This document shows positions 52,930-62,489 of a DNA stretch of 64,000 bases, one piece after another (positions within the stretch are counted from its first letter, which is position 1; each line of letters opens with the position of its first letter). Location of the stretch: the NCBI GenBank assembly GCA_959347315.1, contig OY365806.1:53497862-53561861 (forward strand). Reading direction: 5' to 3'. Position numbers and translations under genes: made by a program. Under the pieces are notes generated by a model that saw nothing but the letters and a program-made list of their open reading frames with translations, did not search any database and was not told the DNA's origin. The stretch is from Bimastos eiseni. Taxonomy: Eukaryota > Annelida > Clitellata > Crassiclitellata > Lumbricidae.

Positions 52930-55670
52930 GCTAAACCTGATGCAATTGAACACTTGCGCTGGATTTAATATCTCTTAATCCGGACGTGGCTATCGTAGTC
53001 GAGAGTTGGTTCAAGGACAAACACAGGACTCTTCGATGGAAGTTGATGGCTACACTCTTTTCCATCGAGATCGAAGGGATCGAAGAGGAGGTGGAGTGGC
53101 GATATACTGCAGCAATCAATTGCACTCCCCAGTTTTCCAACCGACGACTGCATACACACAAGATAATGGAAATCCTGTGGCTCAAAGTTACCAAGGAGGA
53201 GCAAAACTTCTACATTGGCGCTGTTTACCATACACCCAGGCCTATGTATTACATGGACCATTTCATCGCCTGCATCGATTCCGCACTAGGGGAGATTAAT
53301 GCCAAAGCGGAGGATCTAGCCATAATCGTTTCCGGAGACTTTAATCAGCTACCATCATCCAGAATCCTGGAAATGGGACTGTCTGTTGAGTTTGAGGGAC
53401 CCACGCACGAGGGCCACTCTCTCGATCGCATTTATGCATCATTGCATCTGTTTGAATCCTGCATCGCTGTCAAATCAACAGTGAAGACAAAACATTCTGC
53501 CAGTTTAGCCACCTCTTCTCTTTCAGAGGCAGACATAGACTCTGGACCGCGGACGCAGGATAGACAAACGTTGCTTTTCCGCCCTCGCACACCTAGCCAG
53601 TTTGCCTCCCTTCAGTCCCATCTGATGGAGCAGAGCTGGACTTTTATAACCGAATGCCCCACCCCTGCTGAAGCCTTTGAGGCCTTGTACACATTTACTA
53701 CAACAGTCTTTGATCATTACTTTCCAATTAAAAGCATTATGATAAAGGAGAGGGACCCACCCTTTATGACACCAATCGTCAAACACCTGTTATGGAAGCG
53801 GAAGAAATTGCTAAAGAGAAAGCATATAGAAGCTGCCTCTGCCTTTCCGAAAGGATAAACAGAATAATTACACGATGTAACACTACCACCTTTGCGAGGG
53901 TCCCGTGAATTGTGGAAGGAAGTAAATCGGCTTCGAGGTGGAGGAAAAAAAGGATGCAGCGCATCCAGACTGCCACGTCACTGCAGAACCCTTAAATATA
54001 CACTATGGTTACATCTCTAACGATGAACATTATGTTGCTCCTCTCCTCAAATCAACTGTTGCAGATGAAACAATGGAATTTATTGATTATTTCACCACCT
54101 ATAGGCTCCTTTCATCGGTCAGAAGCACAGCTGCTGGTCCTGATGGTCTGACAGCATGGCTTCTCAAGGGGGTTGCCCCTATACTTGCAGAAAATGTTGC
54201 CAAACTTTTTAATATGTCAATAATCTCCTCCTTTGTTCCGTACACAGTGGAAGACTAGTACTATCACGCCAGTTGCAAAAGTCGCTCGCCCGTCAGAAGA
54301 AGCCGACTTTCGACCCATATCGGTTACCCCCATCCTTAGTCGTCTTCTAGAAAAGTTCATCGCGTACCGTTTTTTCCATCCACTCCTGACACAGCTGCAA
54401 TCCAACCAGGAATTTGAGGATCAATTTGCCTTTCGTCCATCGGGTTCAACCACTGCAGCCCTCATAGCCTTGACCAACAATCTACAAGAACTCCTTCATG
54501 ACAACCAATATGTCCATTTGATAGCCCTAGACTTTTCAAAAGCCTTTGACATGGTCGGACACGCATATCTTGCAGAGCGGTTGGCAGAGTTGTCAATTCC
54601 AGATAGTATATACAACTGGATCATTAACTTTCTTAGCAATCGCAACCACGAACCAAATACAATGGCGTTGTATCGGCAATCATTCATATTAATGCCAGCA
54701 TTGTCCAGGGTTCTGAACTCGGCCCTTTACACTTCATTACGGCCATATCCAGATTAAAAACTGTCCTTCCTGCAAATAGATTGGTCAAGCATGCTGACAA
54801 CACATACCTGTTATTTCCTGGTTCCAACAAAGACACGATTGAGATTGAACTAAATCATGTGTCTGAGTGGGCTGCCAAATGCAAACTACGACTAAATAAA
54901 AAAAAAACACAAGAGATTATACGACGTCCTCGGGAGTGGAAAGGTCGAGGAGAAGACCCATTGGAGATGCCAGGACTGCCAAGGGCCAAAAGTATGGTTA
55001 TCCTGGGGGTCACCATGACTGAAAATCTCAGTTTTGAGCCTCATATAAATAGAATATGTTGTCAGGCAAGGCAATCAATGTATGCTTTGCGTATAATGGT
55101 GATGCATGGCCCCTCAGGACTTACTTTTTGACGTGGTGCATTCGACTAAAGTGGCCCGCATGCTGTATGTGGCCCCGGCCTGGTGGGGGTACATGGGGCA
55201 GCAGGAACGTGCCCGGGTACAGTCAGTGATGAACAGACTGATTCGCCAACGCTACCTGGCAGATGATGTTCCTCCTTTCAAACGTTTGATCCGGTTGGCC
55301 GATATGGGTCTATTCAAAGCGATACTGGAGAACCCAGGTCATATGCTGCACCGGTTCCTTCCTCCTATCAAGGCGACCTACCGCTCCCTGCGTCCACGCC
55401 CACATGACCATGAAATTCCACAGGCAGACAATCTAGAGCGAAAATCCTTTTTAATGAGAATGTTGTATTATTAAAATTAATGTATTGCTATTTTAAAGAA
55501 GATCTGCTAATCCCCACAACTGCATGTATGTTGCAGACAATCTAGAGTGGAAAGTATTTTTCAGTTTTTTAATTAGAATGCTGTACTTTAAAATGTATTG
55601 TACACCAGAGTGCAGATAAGCAGTTGGTTCAATAAAGAATATACTTACTTTTTACTTACTTACTTGCTGG
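52930..55670 (+). mobile_element. LINE copy, endonuclease to (TTAC)n tail
   Basis: APE endonuclease pieces: V-A-I-V-V-E-S-W-F-K, D-R-R-G-G-G-V-A-I-Y-C-S (about 53075-53115) and VSGDFNQLPSS (53329-53361). RT: EADFRPISVTPILSRLLEKF (54301-54360), HLIALDFSKAFDMVGHAYL (54513-54570), V-Q-G-S-E-L-G-P-L (about 54700) and KHADNTYLLFPG (54787-54825). The last box should be A-D-D and reads A-D-N, so the catalytic pair is broken. The C-terminus runs to 55472. The end is AATAAAGAATATACTTAC with TTAC repeats at about 55640-55668. Several frameshifts are present. It lies in the 16.5-kb intron before the last core exon. Confidence 0.88.
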
Positions 55671-56232
55671 TGGTAGACACAGGTTGTGAAACAATAATAT
55701 GATGTTTGTTTTATAACAATTAATTAAACTGTGACCTCATAAAAATCGTTTTTGTGACTTTTGCTGCGTAAAATGTTTTTGAACTACCAGAAATCAGTGG
55801 TTGACGGTTTTTCAAATGATATAACTTTTGTTCTGTGCGAAATATGTTAGTCAAGTTTGGCAGTTAGGCCCTATATGTAAATATGAATTAGCTTAGCGCC
55901 TGTATCACTTACTTACTCTACTTTTGGTTGAAATATTAGCAAGAGAACTGAGGGGTTTACTTTTTAATGGCCCACTCTGTACATGCTGGTTGTACCTCTG
56001 GTTTTGTTGCTTGTTTATGACAATTCTGTTCTTTCTAATCAGGCAGAGCTTTAATTACCCATTCTAACAAAGTGCCATAGTATCTGGATACATAAGTAAA
56101 TATGTACATTATTCTATTCTTATGAACAGCTAAAAGAAAACATTGGTATTTTTAAATTCATTATGAAGTCCATCTGTTAGTAAATTACAAGTGGCAGAAT
56201 ATTCTAAATATTTAGTTATGCTTATGCTGTAG
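55671..56232. other. Intronic stretch before the last core exon
   Basis: No feature was recognised other than the acceptor TTATGCTGTAG at 56222-56232. Confidence 0.5.
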
Positions 56233-56462
56233 CACCATATCCGACAAAGGACCTGGAATCGATGGAAGTGATGATCAAGGATATAGAAAAGAAGCGCAGA
56301 GACAACCAGAAGCTGAAGATTCTATCAGCCACAAGAGCAATGCTCAAAGAGTTTCACAAGAAGCTAAACAAACAACTGGCTAACCTTCTACAGGATGACA
56401 AGTTCTTGTGGCCTGAATTAGAAGTTGACTCAGATCATGTTAAAGAACAGGCAAGTGTGTAA
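56233..56462 (+). CDS. CHST15-like gene, last core exon, with short C-terminus
   Basis: Acceptor TTATGCTGTAG, phase 1 in. It encodes PYPTKDLESMEVMIKDIEKK and then SATRAMLKEFHKKLNKQLAN, L-L-Q-D-D-K-F-L-W. These align gaplessly with the CHST15 C-terminus (T-Q-K-I-L-R-D-F-Y-R-P-F-N-A-R-L-A-Q-V-L...F-A-W). The family normally stops a few residues after this Trp. Here ten further polar residues (P-E-L-E-V-D-S-D-H-V) lead to K-E-Q at 56450. Unspliced reading adds A-S-V and TAA (56460-56462). Spliced reading uses the GC donor at 56451. Confidence 0.93.
56448..56458 (+). other. GC-type splice donor, CAG|GCAAGT
   Basis: CAG at 56448-56450 is followed by GCAAGTGTG. CAG|GCAAGT is the near-invariant consensus of GC-AG introns, which need strong pairing to U1 snRNA elsewhere in the site. 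It falls after a complete codon (phase 0), and the AG acceptor at 61338-61339 opens a phase-0 exon. GC donors are often weak and used alternatively, which would give two C-termini. Confidence 0.6.
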
Positions 56463-56575
56463 GAATGTGTTACAGAATGTTTTAAAGGATGCTGAATACT
56501 TTTATTGTATTGTATTGCTTTTGCAGATTTCGATAGCACATCTCTCAGTACAACCTAATCAGAGGTGCTCTCGGT

Positions 56576-57272
56576 ACATGACATTTAATCACGCAACATT
56601 TAATCACGCGACACTTAAACAACGACACTTAATCTCGACAACACTTAATCTCGCAACACTTAATCTTGAGGACACTTAATCTCGTGGCATATAATCACGC
56701 GACACTTAATCTAAACTCACAACTACTGCGTTTCTTTGGGAGTGGGAATGATTACAACATTTTGATTTAACTATAATTCTTTTAAATTAGCAAAAGGTTT
56801 GATGAAAGAGATCTATTTTAACTACAAGCTGGATCGATGGAAAAAATGCTAAATTTGGAGAAAGGCTGATGAAAAGAATAATAATTTACTGCTTGATTGA
56901 TGAAAAATAATTCTGCTTAAATGGAAGTTTGAATGTTGAAAGAGTGTTCTTTCAATGATAGCTTCTAGTTTAAATACTTGTCATCATTTGCACATGCCAT
57001 CTAAATGCTTTCACTTTTCATCAATCCAGCTTTTATATGATAATGCATTTCATTCTGTTTATGTTCTAAACTCCTAGAATAAATATGCATAAGAGAATCA
57101 AGCTCAGTTGAATCAAGTTCTATTAAGCGCAATTAAGTGTCGCGCAATTATATGTCACGAGATTAAGTGTAGCGAGATTAAGCGTTGTCAAGATTATGTG
57201 TCATGAGATTAAGTGTCGTCGGGATTAAGTGTCATTGTATAAGTGTCGCGAGATTAACTGTCGGCACACCAT
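56576..57272. mobile_element. Ladder-type MULE-like element, 697 bp, 9-bp TSD
   Basis: Flanks GCTCTCGGT (56567-56575) and GCTCTCAGT (57273-57281) differ at one of nine bases; 9-bp duplications are usual for MULEs. The left arm (56580-56710) is eight to nine units of CGACACTTAATCTCG type. The right arm (57120-57262) is eight to nine inverted units (CGAGATTAAGTGTCG). The centre (56715-57115) is non-coding and contains TTTCATCAATCCAGCTT, similar to 27370-27415. Confidence 0.8.
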
Positions 57273-57281
57273 GCTCTCAGT

Positions 57282-58000
57282 GCGAAAAGTCCTATGCAAA
57301 AAGCATGTGGGCAGAAGCATCCCCCAATTAAAGTCAAGGAGTGAATCATAGAGGGGATATTGTTCCAAAGGAAATGGTCAACCAACACATTACCTGGGGT
57401 TTGGGTATCACTTGGTACTGGGCAGAAGCCACCTGTGTCCAAGGCACCAAGTCTAAAGAACGAAGATAATGACGAGAGGCAGCCAAAAGAGGATGACGGA
57501 TAAGGTCACACAGATAACGTAGAGCTTGACCCAAAAACACACTGGAGTAGTGGAGGTAATGAAATTAACTTTACACCATGAGCAGAAGCCTAGGTGAATG
57601 CTCAGTCATGAAGGTCACAATATGTAAGAATCAGATGGTCATTTAGCACCGGTTGAAGAGCTGACAGTGGACATAATGGAAGATCAATTAATACCGAGTA
57701 ACTGTAATCTATGCATGAGCAGACAAAAGCAAGTACCATAGAGGCGAAAATATAGGGTGGAACAGCTTGAAAATGCACCAGTTTATTCATGAGCAAGGCT
57801 ATCTAGACAATTGATCAATGACAGGATCCCTTGGAAATAAAAATGCAGCCTCTAGTCCGTTAGAAAGGAACCAACCCACTGCAGCACAGTTCCATATAAT
57901 CTGAATTGCCTCTTCAGCCAATGCAGCAAATGCTTTGGTTGACTGAGTCAAAAGCAGTGCTAAGATCTAGTGGACCCAATAAAGGGTCCATATTGCTCTG
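57282..58000 (-). mobile_element. Reversed LINE RT fragments, rearranged
   Basis: On the complement, L-D-L-S-T-A-F-D-S-V-N-Q-S-I (about 57990-57945) is RT motif A. Further left, VPPYIFASMVLAFVCSCIDY and L-P-L-C-P-L-S-A-L-Q-P-V-L-N (57765-57645) are the post-RT region found in CR1-like ORF2. The YADD box between them is missing, so there is an internal deletion. It abuts a LINE in the opposite orientation at 58005. Confidence 0.65.
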
Positions 58001-58004
58001 TCAC

Positions 58005-58921
58005 ACCCTCATCAGTCTGGTAAACTAAAACTGGAAGAATGCCTCTCATCCATATATGCATGGTTCTGTTTCAATGGTTTGGTCATAAACCCAGACAAGT
58101 CTGAAGCAATTGTATTTGGCTCATGTCAACTCCTGCGTTCTTTCCCTATGCTCTCTAGCATTGAACTGGCGGGCACTGCTGTGCTGCTTTCAGACTCTGT
58201 CAAAACACTTCGGGTTACCCTCGACAGCAAGCTCACATTTCGACCTCGCATAACAAGCCTTTGTAAATCTTGTTTCTACCACATCAGGGCAATACGTCAC
58301 ATAAGGTCGGCTCTAACTCAAAATATGTCTGAAACTATAGCCTGCTCACTTGTCTCCTCTCGCCTCGATTATGCTAATTCACTTTTTGTCGGTCTCTCAG
58401 ACCTTGAACTCAAAATGCTTCAACGTATCCAAAATACGTTAGCTCGAGTAGTGCTACGTGTCCCCCTACGAACATGCTCTTCTGCCCTACTTCACCAGCA
58501 GCATTGGCTCCCTGCTGAATTCAGAATCAAATTTAAGTTAGCTTGTTTGACCTACAAAGCCATCATCACTAGTACACCTACCTATATTCATGCTCTACTA
58601 CCTCCTTACATTCCTCCTCGTTACTTACGATCATCAAGTACAGGTCTTTTAGTTGAACCACGATGCAGAACAGTTATGGGCTCTCGTGCATTTCATGTCT
58701 CTGCTCCTAGGGAATGGAATCGACTGCCACTCTCTCTTCTTAGCTCAAATTCACTTCCTTCCTTCAAGATGCGACTCAAAACTCACTATTTCTCTTTGGC
58801 TTTCAAGGATTTGGAAATCTAATTGCATCTTCTCCTGGCGACTGACTATCCGCGCCTCAGATTCGCATTTAGGTGTGACCCTGTGTGCGTTACAAATTTA
58901 TTTTAATAATAATAATAATAA
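58005..58921 (+). mobile_element. LINE ORF2 C-terminal third with ATT/AAT tail
   Basis: A 247-codon open frame (58079-58822) starts just after the RT active site (LVINPDKSEAIVFGSCQLLR). It includes D-S-K-L-T-F-R-P, SCFYHIRAIRHIRSALTQN, V-S-S-R-L-D-Y-A-N-S-L, Q-R-I-Q-N-T-L-A-R, LPPYIPPRYLRSSST and FHVSAPREWNRLPLSLL, to the stop. The tail is AATAATAATAATAAC at 58908-58922. It is intact over this length, so it is a relatively young, 5'-truncated copy of a CR1/L2-type LINE. Confidence 0.88.
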
Positions 58922-58926
58922 CAGAA

Positions 58927-59317
58927 GGGTTCTACGTCTTTTGATCCCCCGTCAGTTGATCCCTGTCATGTCCCTTCATGCTGTAACAGATTACGGTCGT
59001 TCGGATATTCTTTTATATCTCAGAGCAATGGCCCATTTATCCCATAAACGTATAAACGCTCATGCTTAGGACTTTATGCTGATAAACTTATCATATCATG
59101 ACTCTCAATACGCTTTTGCATTTTTTTCCATTTTAACAATTCATGGTCTTTTACATCATTCTTTTAATAAATGGAGAAGGTCATAAGTGGAACATGAATG
59201 CCCATGAATTGGGCTGGGTTCAATAGGCAGGGGATCAATTGACAAAGGGATCAATTGACTAGGGGACCAATTGATGGAGGATCAACTGATGGGGGGGGAT
59301 CAGTTGACGTGATACCC
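58927..59317. mobile_element. Ladder-type inverted-repeat element, 391 bp, TTGATCCCC motif
   Basis: Left end GGGTTCTACGTCTTTTGATC then CCCCGTCAGTTGATCCC. Right end inward GGGTATCACGTCAACTGATC then CCCCCCCATCAGTTGATCC. The right arm has five GGGATCAATTGAC-like units (59228-59308), the left only two or three. There is no ORF inside. The element begins directly at the AAT tail of the preceding LINE. The target duplication is not clear. Confidence 0.75.
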
Positions 59318-60089
59318 AATAAAGTGACGTATAAACCATCTGCTGCATTGAGCAAAGTCTTACAAAATTTGCATGAGAGCTGTTTTGGTTGAGTGGTTAT
59401 GCCTAAGTGGAAAGATGACGGCCTAGCATCCAGCTGTTTGTCTGCACATAATCAATGAATTGCTAAGCAACAGTGTAGTTTGCAATATTTGATATGGCTG
59501 TCAGATTGGAACAGGGGTACAGTTTCTGCAGTCAATTGAGCAATTGGGTGCAGATTCCAGTGATAAAGTATCTCAATATGTGGTGATGGTATCATTGCAC
59601 TGTGATACTGTCGGATGTGTAAATCTTAGTTAAGTTGTTCTACAATTTTCTTTTCGATCATTTGTCACATATTAGTCAAGTATTGTATCGATTTATTTTC
59701 CTATATGGTTGTTGCATATGAAGTGACTCCTAATTGGATGGGTAACTGTGAACTGACTGTGAAATGCTGCCCACTATTTCTATAACTTCTTTGTTTTGAC
59801 GATAATTTTGCTCTGGGATTAATCAACTAGCCTGGATTTGTGGCCCTTCAGGTTGCGCTCATTGTACCGAGTCATGCAGCATGGCGTCGTAATGTGGCTG
59901 ACATTACCTTTAGGTTTTAGTAAAGTCCTTCTTTACCTGACCCTCTTTGCAGTTCCCAATTACTGGTTTAAAATAACTTCAGGAACAGGCAGTGCTTAAA
60001 ACTAATGTCTGGAAACAGCAGGCACTAATGTATTCATAATGTAATGTATGTATCTATCTGGATATTGTTAAAATATGGTTATAACAATA
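59318..60089. other. Intronic or intergenic stretch without recognised features
   Basis: Nothing recognised. Confidence 0.5.
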
Positions 60090-60780
60090 TATCTGTTCGA
60101 GATCTCGGCCTCCTTCTTGACCCTACGCTTTCCCTATTTGGTCACATAAATGCCCTTTCTGGCTCCTGCTTCTATCACCTGCGCCAGATCCGTTGTATTA
60201 GACAGTCGCTCTCATTGCATGCTGCGTCCACTCTTATGCATGCTCTGATCTATTCTAGGGTCGACTTTGGCAACATTGCCTTCATTTGACTTTCTTCTCA
60301 CAACATCTTTAAGCTTCAGTCCTTTCTCAATGCGGCTGCCCTGATTAATTGGTGGAATTCCAAAATTTTGTCACATCTTTTCCTTTATTCATGAAGCCCT
60401 TCACTGGCTTCCTGCACCTCGACGCATTTGTTTCAAAACCTTTGCGTTGATGCGTAATTGTCTCCTACCTTCTGGCTCTCTGCACTAGGGTCTCCTCTCT
60501 TCTGCACGGGGTTTCCCTTCGTTCTTCTGCCCGCTGACTTCTGGTGGCTCCCCACATGTGCTCTGCCATGGCCCAATGCAGGAGCTTTGCCTATGTGAGT
60601 CCCACCAGCTGGAACAGCCTTCCCTTTCGTATTCGAATGGAACTGTTCTCTCTCTCTCTCCTGCTGCCTTCCGGAAGGGCTTGAAGACTTTCCTTTTCTC
60701 TTTAGCTTTGTGTTGAGCCGTGAGCGCCTCTGATTCGAGTAGCACTATTAGTGCTCCATTACATTACATTACACTACAAG
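60090..60780 (+). mobile_element. LINE ORF2 C-terminal relic with CATTA-repeat tail
   Basis: SVRDLGLLLDPTLSLFGHIN, SCFYHLRQIRCIRQSLSLH and Y-S-R-V-D-F-G-N-I-A-F-I (60095-60290) are the post-RT region. Frames then shift through L-N-A-A-A-L-I to R-S-F-A-Y-V-S-P-T-S-W-N-S-L-P (about 60582-60622), matching the fragment at 25105. The tail is (CATTA)n at 60755-60775. Confidence 0.8.
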
Positions 60781-61339
60781 TAACTTTTCAAGGCTTTGGA
60801 ACATGAAATGAATTAATGAATGATTGTTCAATTGAACAAATTAACAGTTTTACGCTTTCACTACAACTACATATATTTTTCTACTTTTTATATATTATCT
60901 ACATTTCTTAACAAGGTAACTATGATTTATTTATTATGTTTGTTTATTCTATTTATGCATACTTTTTGTATATCTATTATATAAGGTCACAATGATATGT
61001 CAGGTTTTAAGGTAAGGGTTTTAAGGTTCATATAAATAAAAAATAACATAAGTTTTCAAGTAGTAAAAAATGTTAATCTTAGAACAGCTTGAACTCATTA
61101 AGGTCTGGCAGATCAAAGCATAGTAGGCAATGGCTTAAAATATTTTGACTGTAAATCAGTGTGCTGCAAAAGATGACTTGTTTACTTTGTGTCGCCATTT
61201 GCAGAAGTTATTTGCACAAGGACGGCTAAACAACCTGCTTAACAATGGCTTTAGCCCAATGAACATGGCTGTATGGGTTGTTGTCAAATTATTTCCGAGT
61301 TTGAATAGTTGCAACTATAGCTTGTCATTTTGCTTGTAG
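60781..61339. other. Non-coding stretch before the repeat exon
   Basis: AT-rich and without similarity. Its end, TTTTGCTTGTAG (61328-61339), is a good pyrimidine-containing acceptor for the exon at 61340. An open frame at 61145-61339 runs into the exon in frame but has no supporting features. Confidence 0.45.
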
Positions 61340-62287
61340 TTGGCACCTACTGAAGCCCAACAGAGAGAACTTGATGAAAGGCAGGTTCAAGAAAAAGAGA
61401 AATTAGCAAGAGAACAGCAAGTCAAAGAACAACAAGCCAAAGACCAACAAGCCAAAGAACAACAAGCCAGAGATCAACAAGCCAGAGACCAACAAGCCAA
61501 AGACCAACAAGCCAGAGACCAGCAAGCCAAAGAACAACAAACAAGAGACCAACAAGTCAAAGACCAACAAGCCAGCAAAGAACAGCAAACCAGAGACCAG
61601 CAAGCCAAAGAACAACAAGCCAGAGAACAGCAAGCCAGAGACCAGCAAGGCAAAGAGCAACAAGCCAAAGAACAACAAGCCAGAGAACAACAAGCCAGAG
61701 AGCAACAGGCCAGAGAGCAACAAGCCAGAGAACAGCAAGCCAGAGAACAACAAGCCAGAGAGCAACAGGCCAGAGAGCAACAAGCCAGAGAACAGCAAGC
61801 CAGAGACCAGCAAGCCAAAGAACAACAAGCCAGAGACCAACAAACCAGAGACCAACAAGCCAGAGACCAGCAGGCCAGAGACCAACTGGCCAGAGAACAA
61901 CAGGCCAGAGAACAGCAGGCCAGGGAGCAACTGGCCAGAGAACAACAGGCCAGAGAACTGCAGGCCAGGGAGCAACTGGCCAGAGAACAACAGGCCAGAG
62001 AACAGCAGGCCAGAGACCAACAAGCCAGAGACCAACTAGCTGGCAAAGAACAGCAAACCAGAGAGCAACAGGCCAGAGAGCAACAGCAAATTGATCAGAT
62101 GAGAGCGCAGCAAAATCGAATAAATCAACAAGTGCAGCATCAGGGACAACGTACCCAGGACCAACAGGCACAACAGAATCAACAACTAGGGCAAGATCAG
62201 AGAATACATTATCAGGCACAACAGAATCAACAACAACAGAATCAACAACAACAGCTAGGACAAATAATTCAGCAAAGAGCACAATAA
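61340..62287 (+). CDS. Gln-rich pentapeptide-repeat exon, likely alternative C-terminus
   Basis: Acceptor TTTTGCTTGTAG, phase 0, 315 codons to TAA at 62285-62287. It opens LAPTEAQQRELDERQVQEKE, then has roughly 45 copies of [E/D]-Q-Q-A-[R/K] (15-base DNA unit, 61405-62080), then a Q/N-rich end. No initiating ATG occurs at its start, which argues for an internal or terminal exon. Charged, Ala/Gln-rich repeats of this kind favour a long single helix or coiled coil. Phase and order fit splicing from the GC donor at 56451 of the CHST15-like gene. It could instead belong to a separate gene with unseen upstream exons. The frame is open despite heavy repetition, so selection on it is likely. Confidence 0.75.
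   Translation: MAPTEAQQRELDERQVQEKEKLAREQQVKEQQAKDQQAKEQQARDQQARDQQAKDQQARDQQAKEQQTRDQQVKDQQASKEQQTRDQQAKEQQAREQQARDQQGKEQQAKEQQAREQQAREQQAREQQAREQQAREQQAREQQAREQQAREQQARDQQAKEQQARDQQTRDQQARDQQARDQLAREQQAREQQAREQLAREQQARELQAREQLAREQQAREQQARDQQARDQLAGKEQQTREQQAREQQQIDQMRAQQNRINQQVQHQGQRTQDQQAQQNQQLGQDQRIHYQAQQNQQQQNQQQQLGQIIQQRAQ
61405..62080 (+). repeat. 15-bp coding minisatellite
   Basis: The units vary around CAGCAAGCCAGAGAA and CAACAAGCCAAAGAC, about 45 in tandem, with a higher-order block (61681-61740 and 61741-61800 nearly identical) showing recent unequal exchange. The only length changes are multiples of three. The open frames on the complement here (rich in Ser/Leu/Ala/Cys or Leu/Trp/Val) are shadows. 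Confidence 0.9.
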
Positions 62288-62489
62288 ATTGAGAACATTG
62301 TTCATCAAGGACCTAGTAAAAGTAGCCAGCAATTCACCCGCATAAGGCATTTATTTGGTACTGCTTTTTGGGTGTCATTTAGAACAGCTTGGCTCTTAAA
62401 TTTCATTTTAGAATCTGCAATACTACTACACCCTATATAATTTCAATTGCTAAATATTTTTACATGTTGATATATTGAAATTCTGAACA

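Larger units (their letters stand above)
4992..62287 (+). other. Host gene span: CHST15-like carbohydrate sulfotransferase, 5' incomplete
   Basis: Eight exons give 498 codons in one uninterrupted frame. Every donor phase matches the next acceptor phase: 0, 0, 1, 1, 2, 0, 1, 0. The order of segments follows vertebrate CHST15, the Golgi type II enzyme that moves sulfate from PAPS to C6 of GalNAc-4-sulfate in chondroitin/dermatan sulfate. These are a luminal stem, N-P-C-W, R-L-R-C-L-P-Y-F-Y-I, the E-Y/Y-L-D-I-F-D helix, the 3' PAPS loop, a C-V-Y segment, an I-R-Y-E-D-Y segment and a C-terminal F-H/F-Y-x-x-x-N helix. Both PAPS loops are altered. A ninth exon (61340-62287) may be joined through a GC donor. 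No TM anchor exon is proven. Introns reach 14-16 kb and are full of transposons. Confidence 0.85.

Noticed and set aside
61403..62282. Long antisense open frames opposite the Gln-rich exon
   Set aside because: Products of a 15-base repeat read in other frames (Ser/Leu/Gly or Val/Leu/Trp monotony); no splice or start support.
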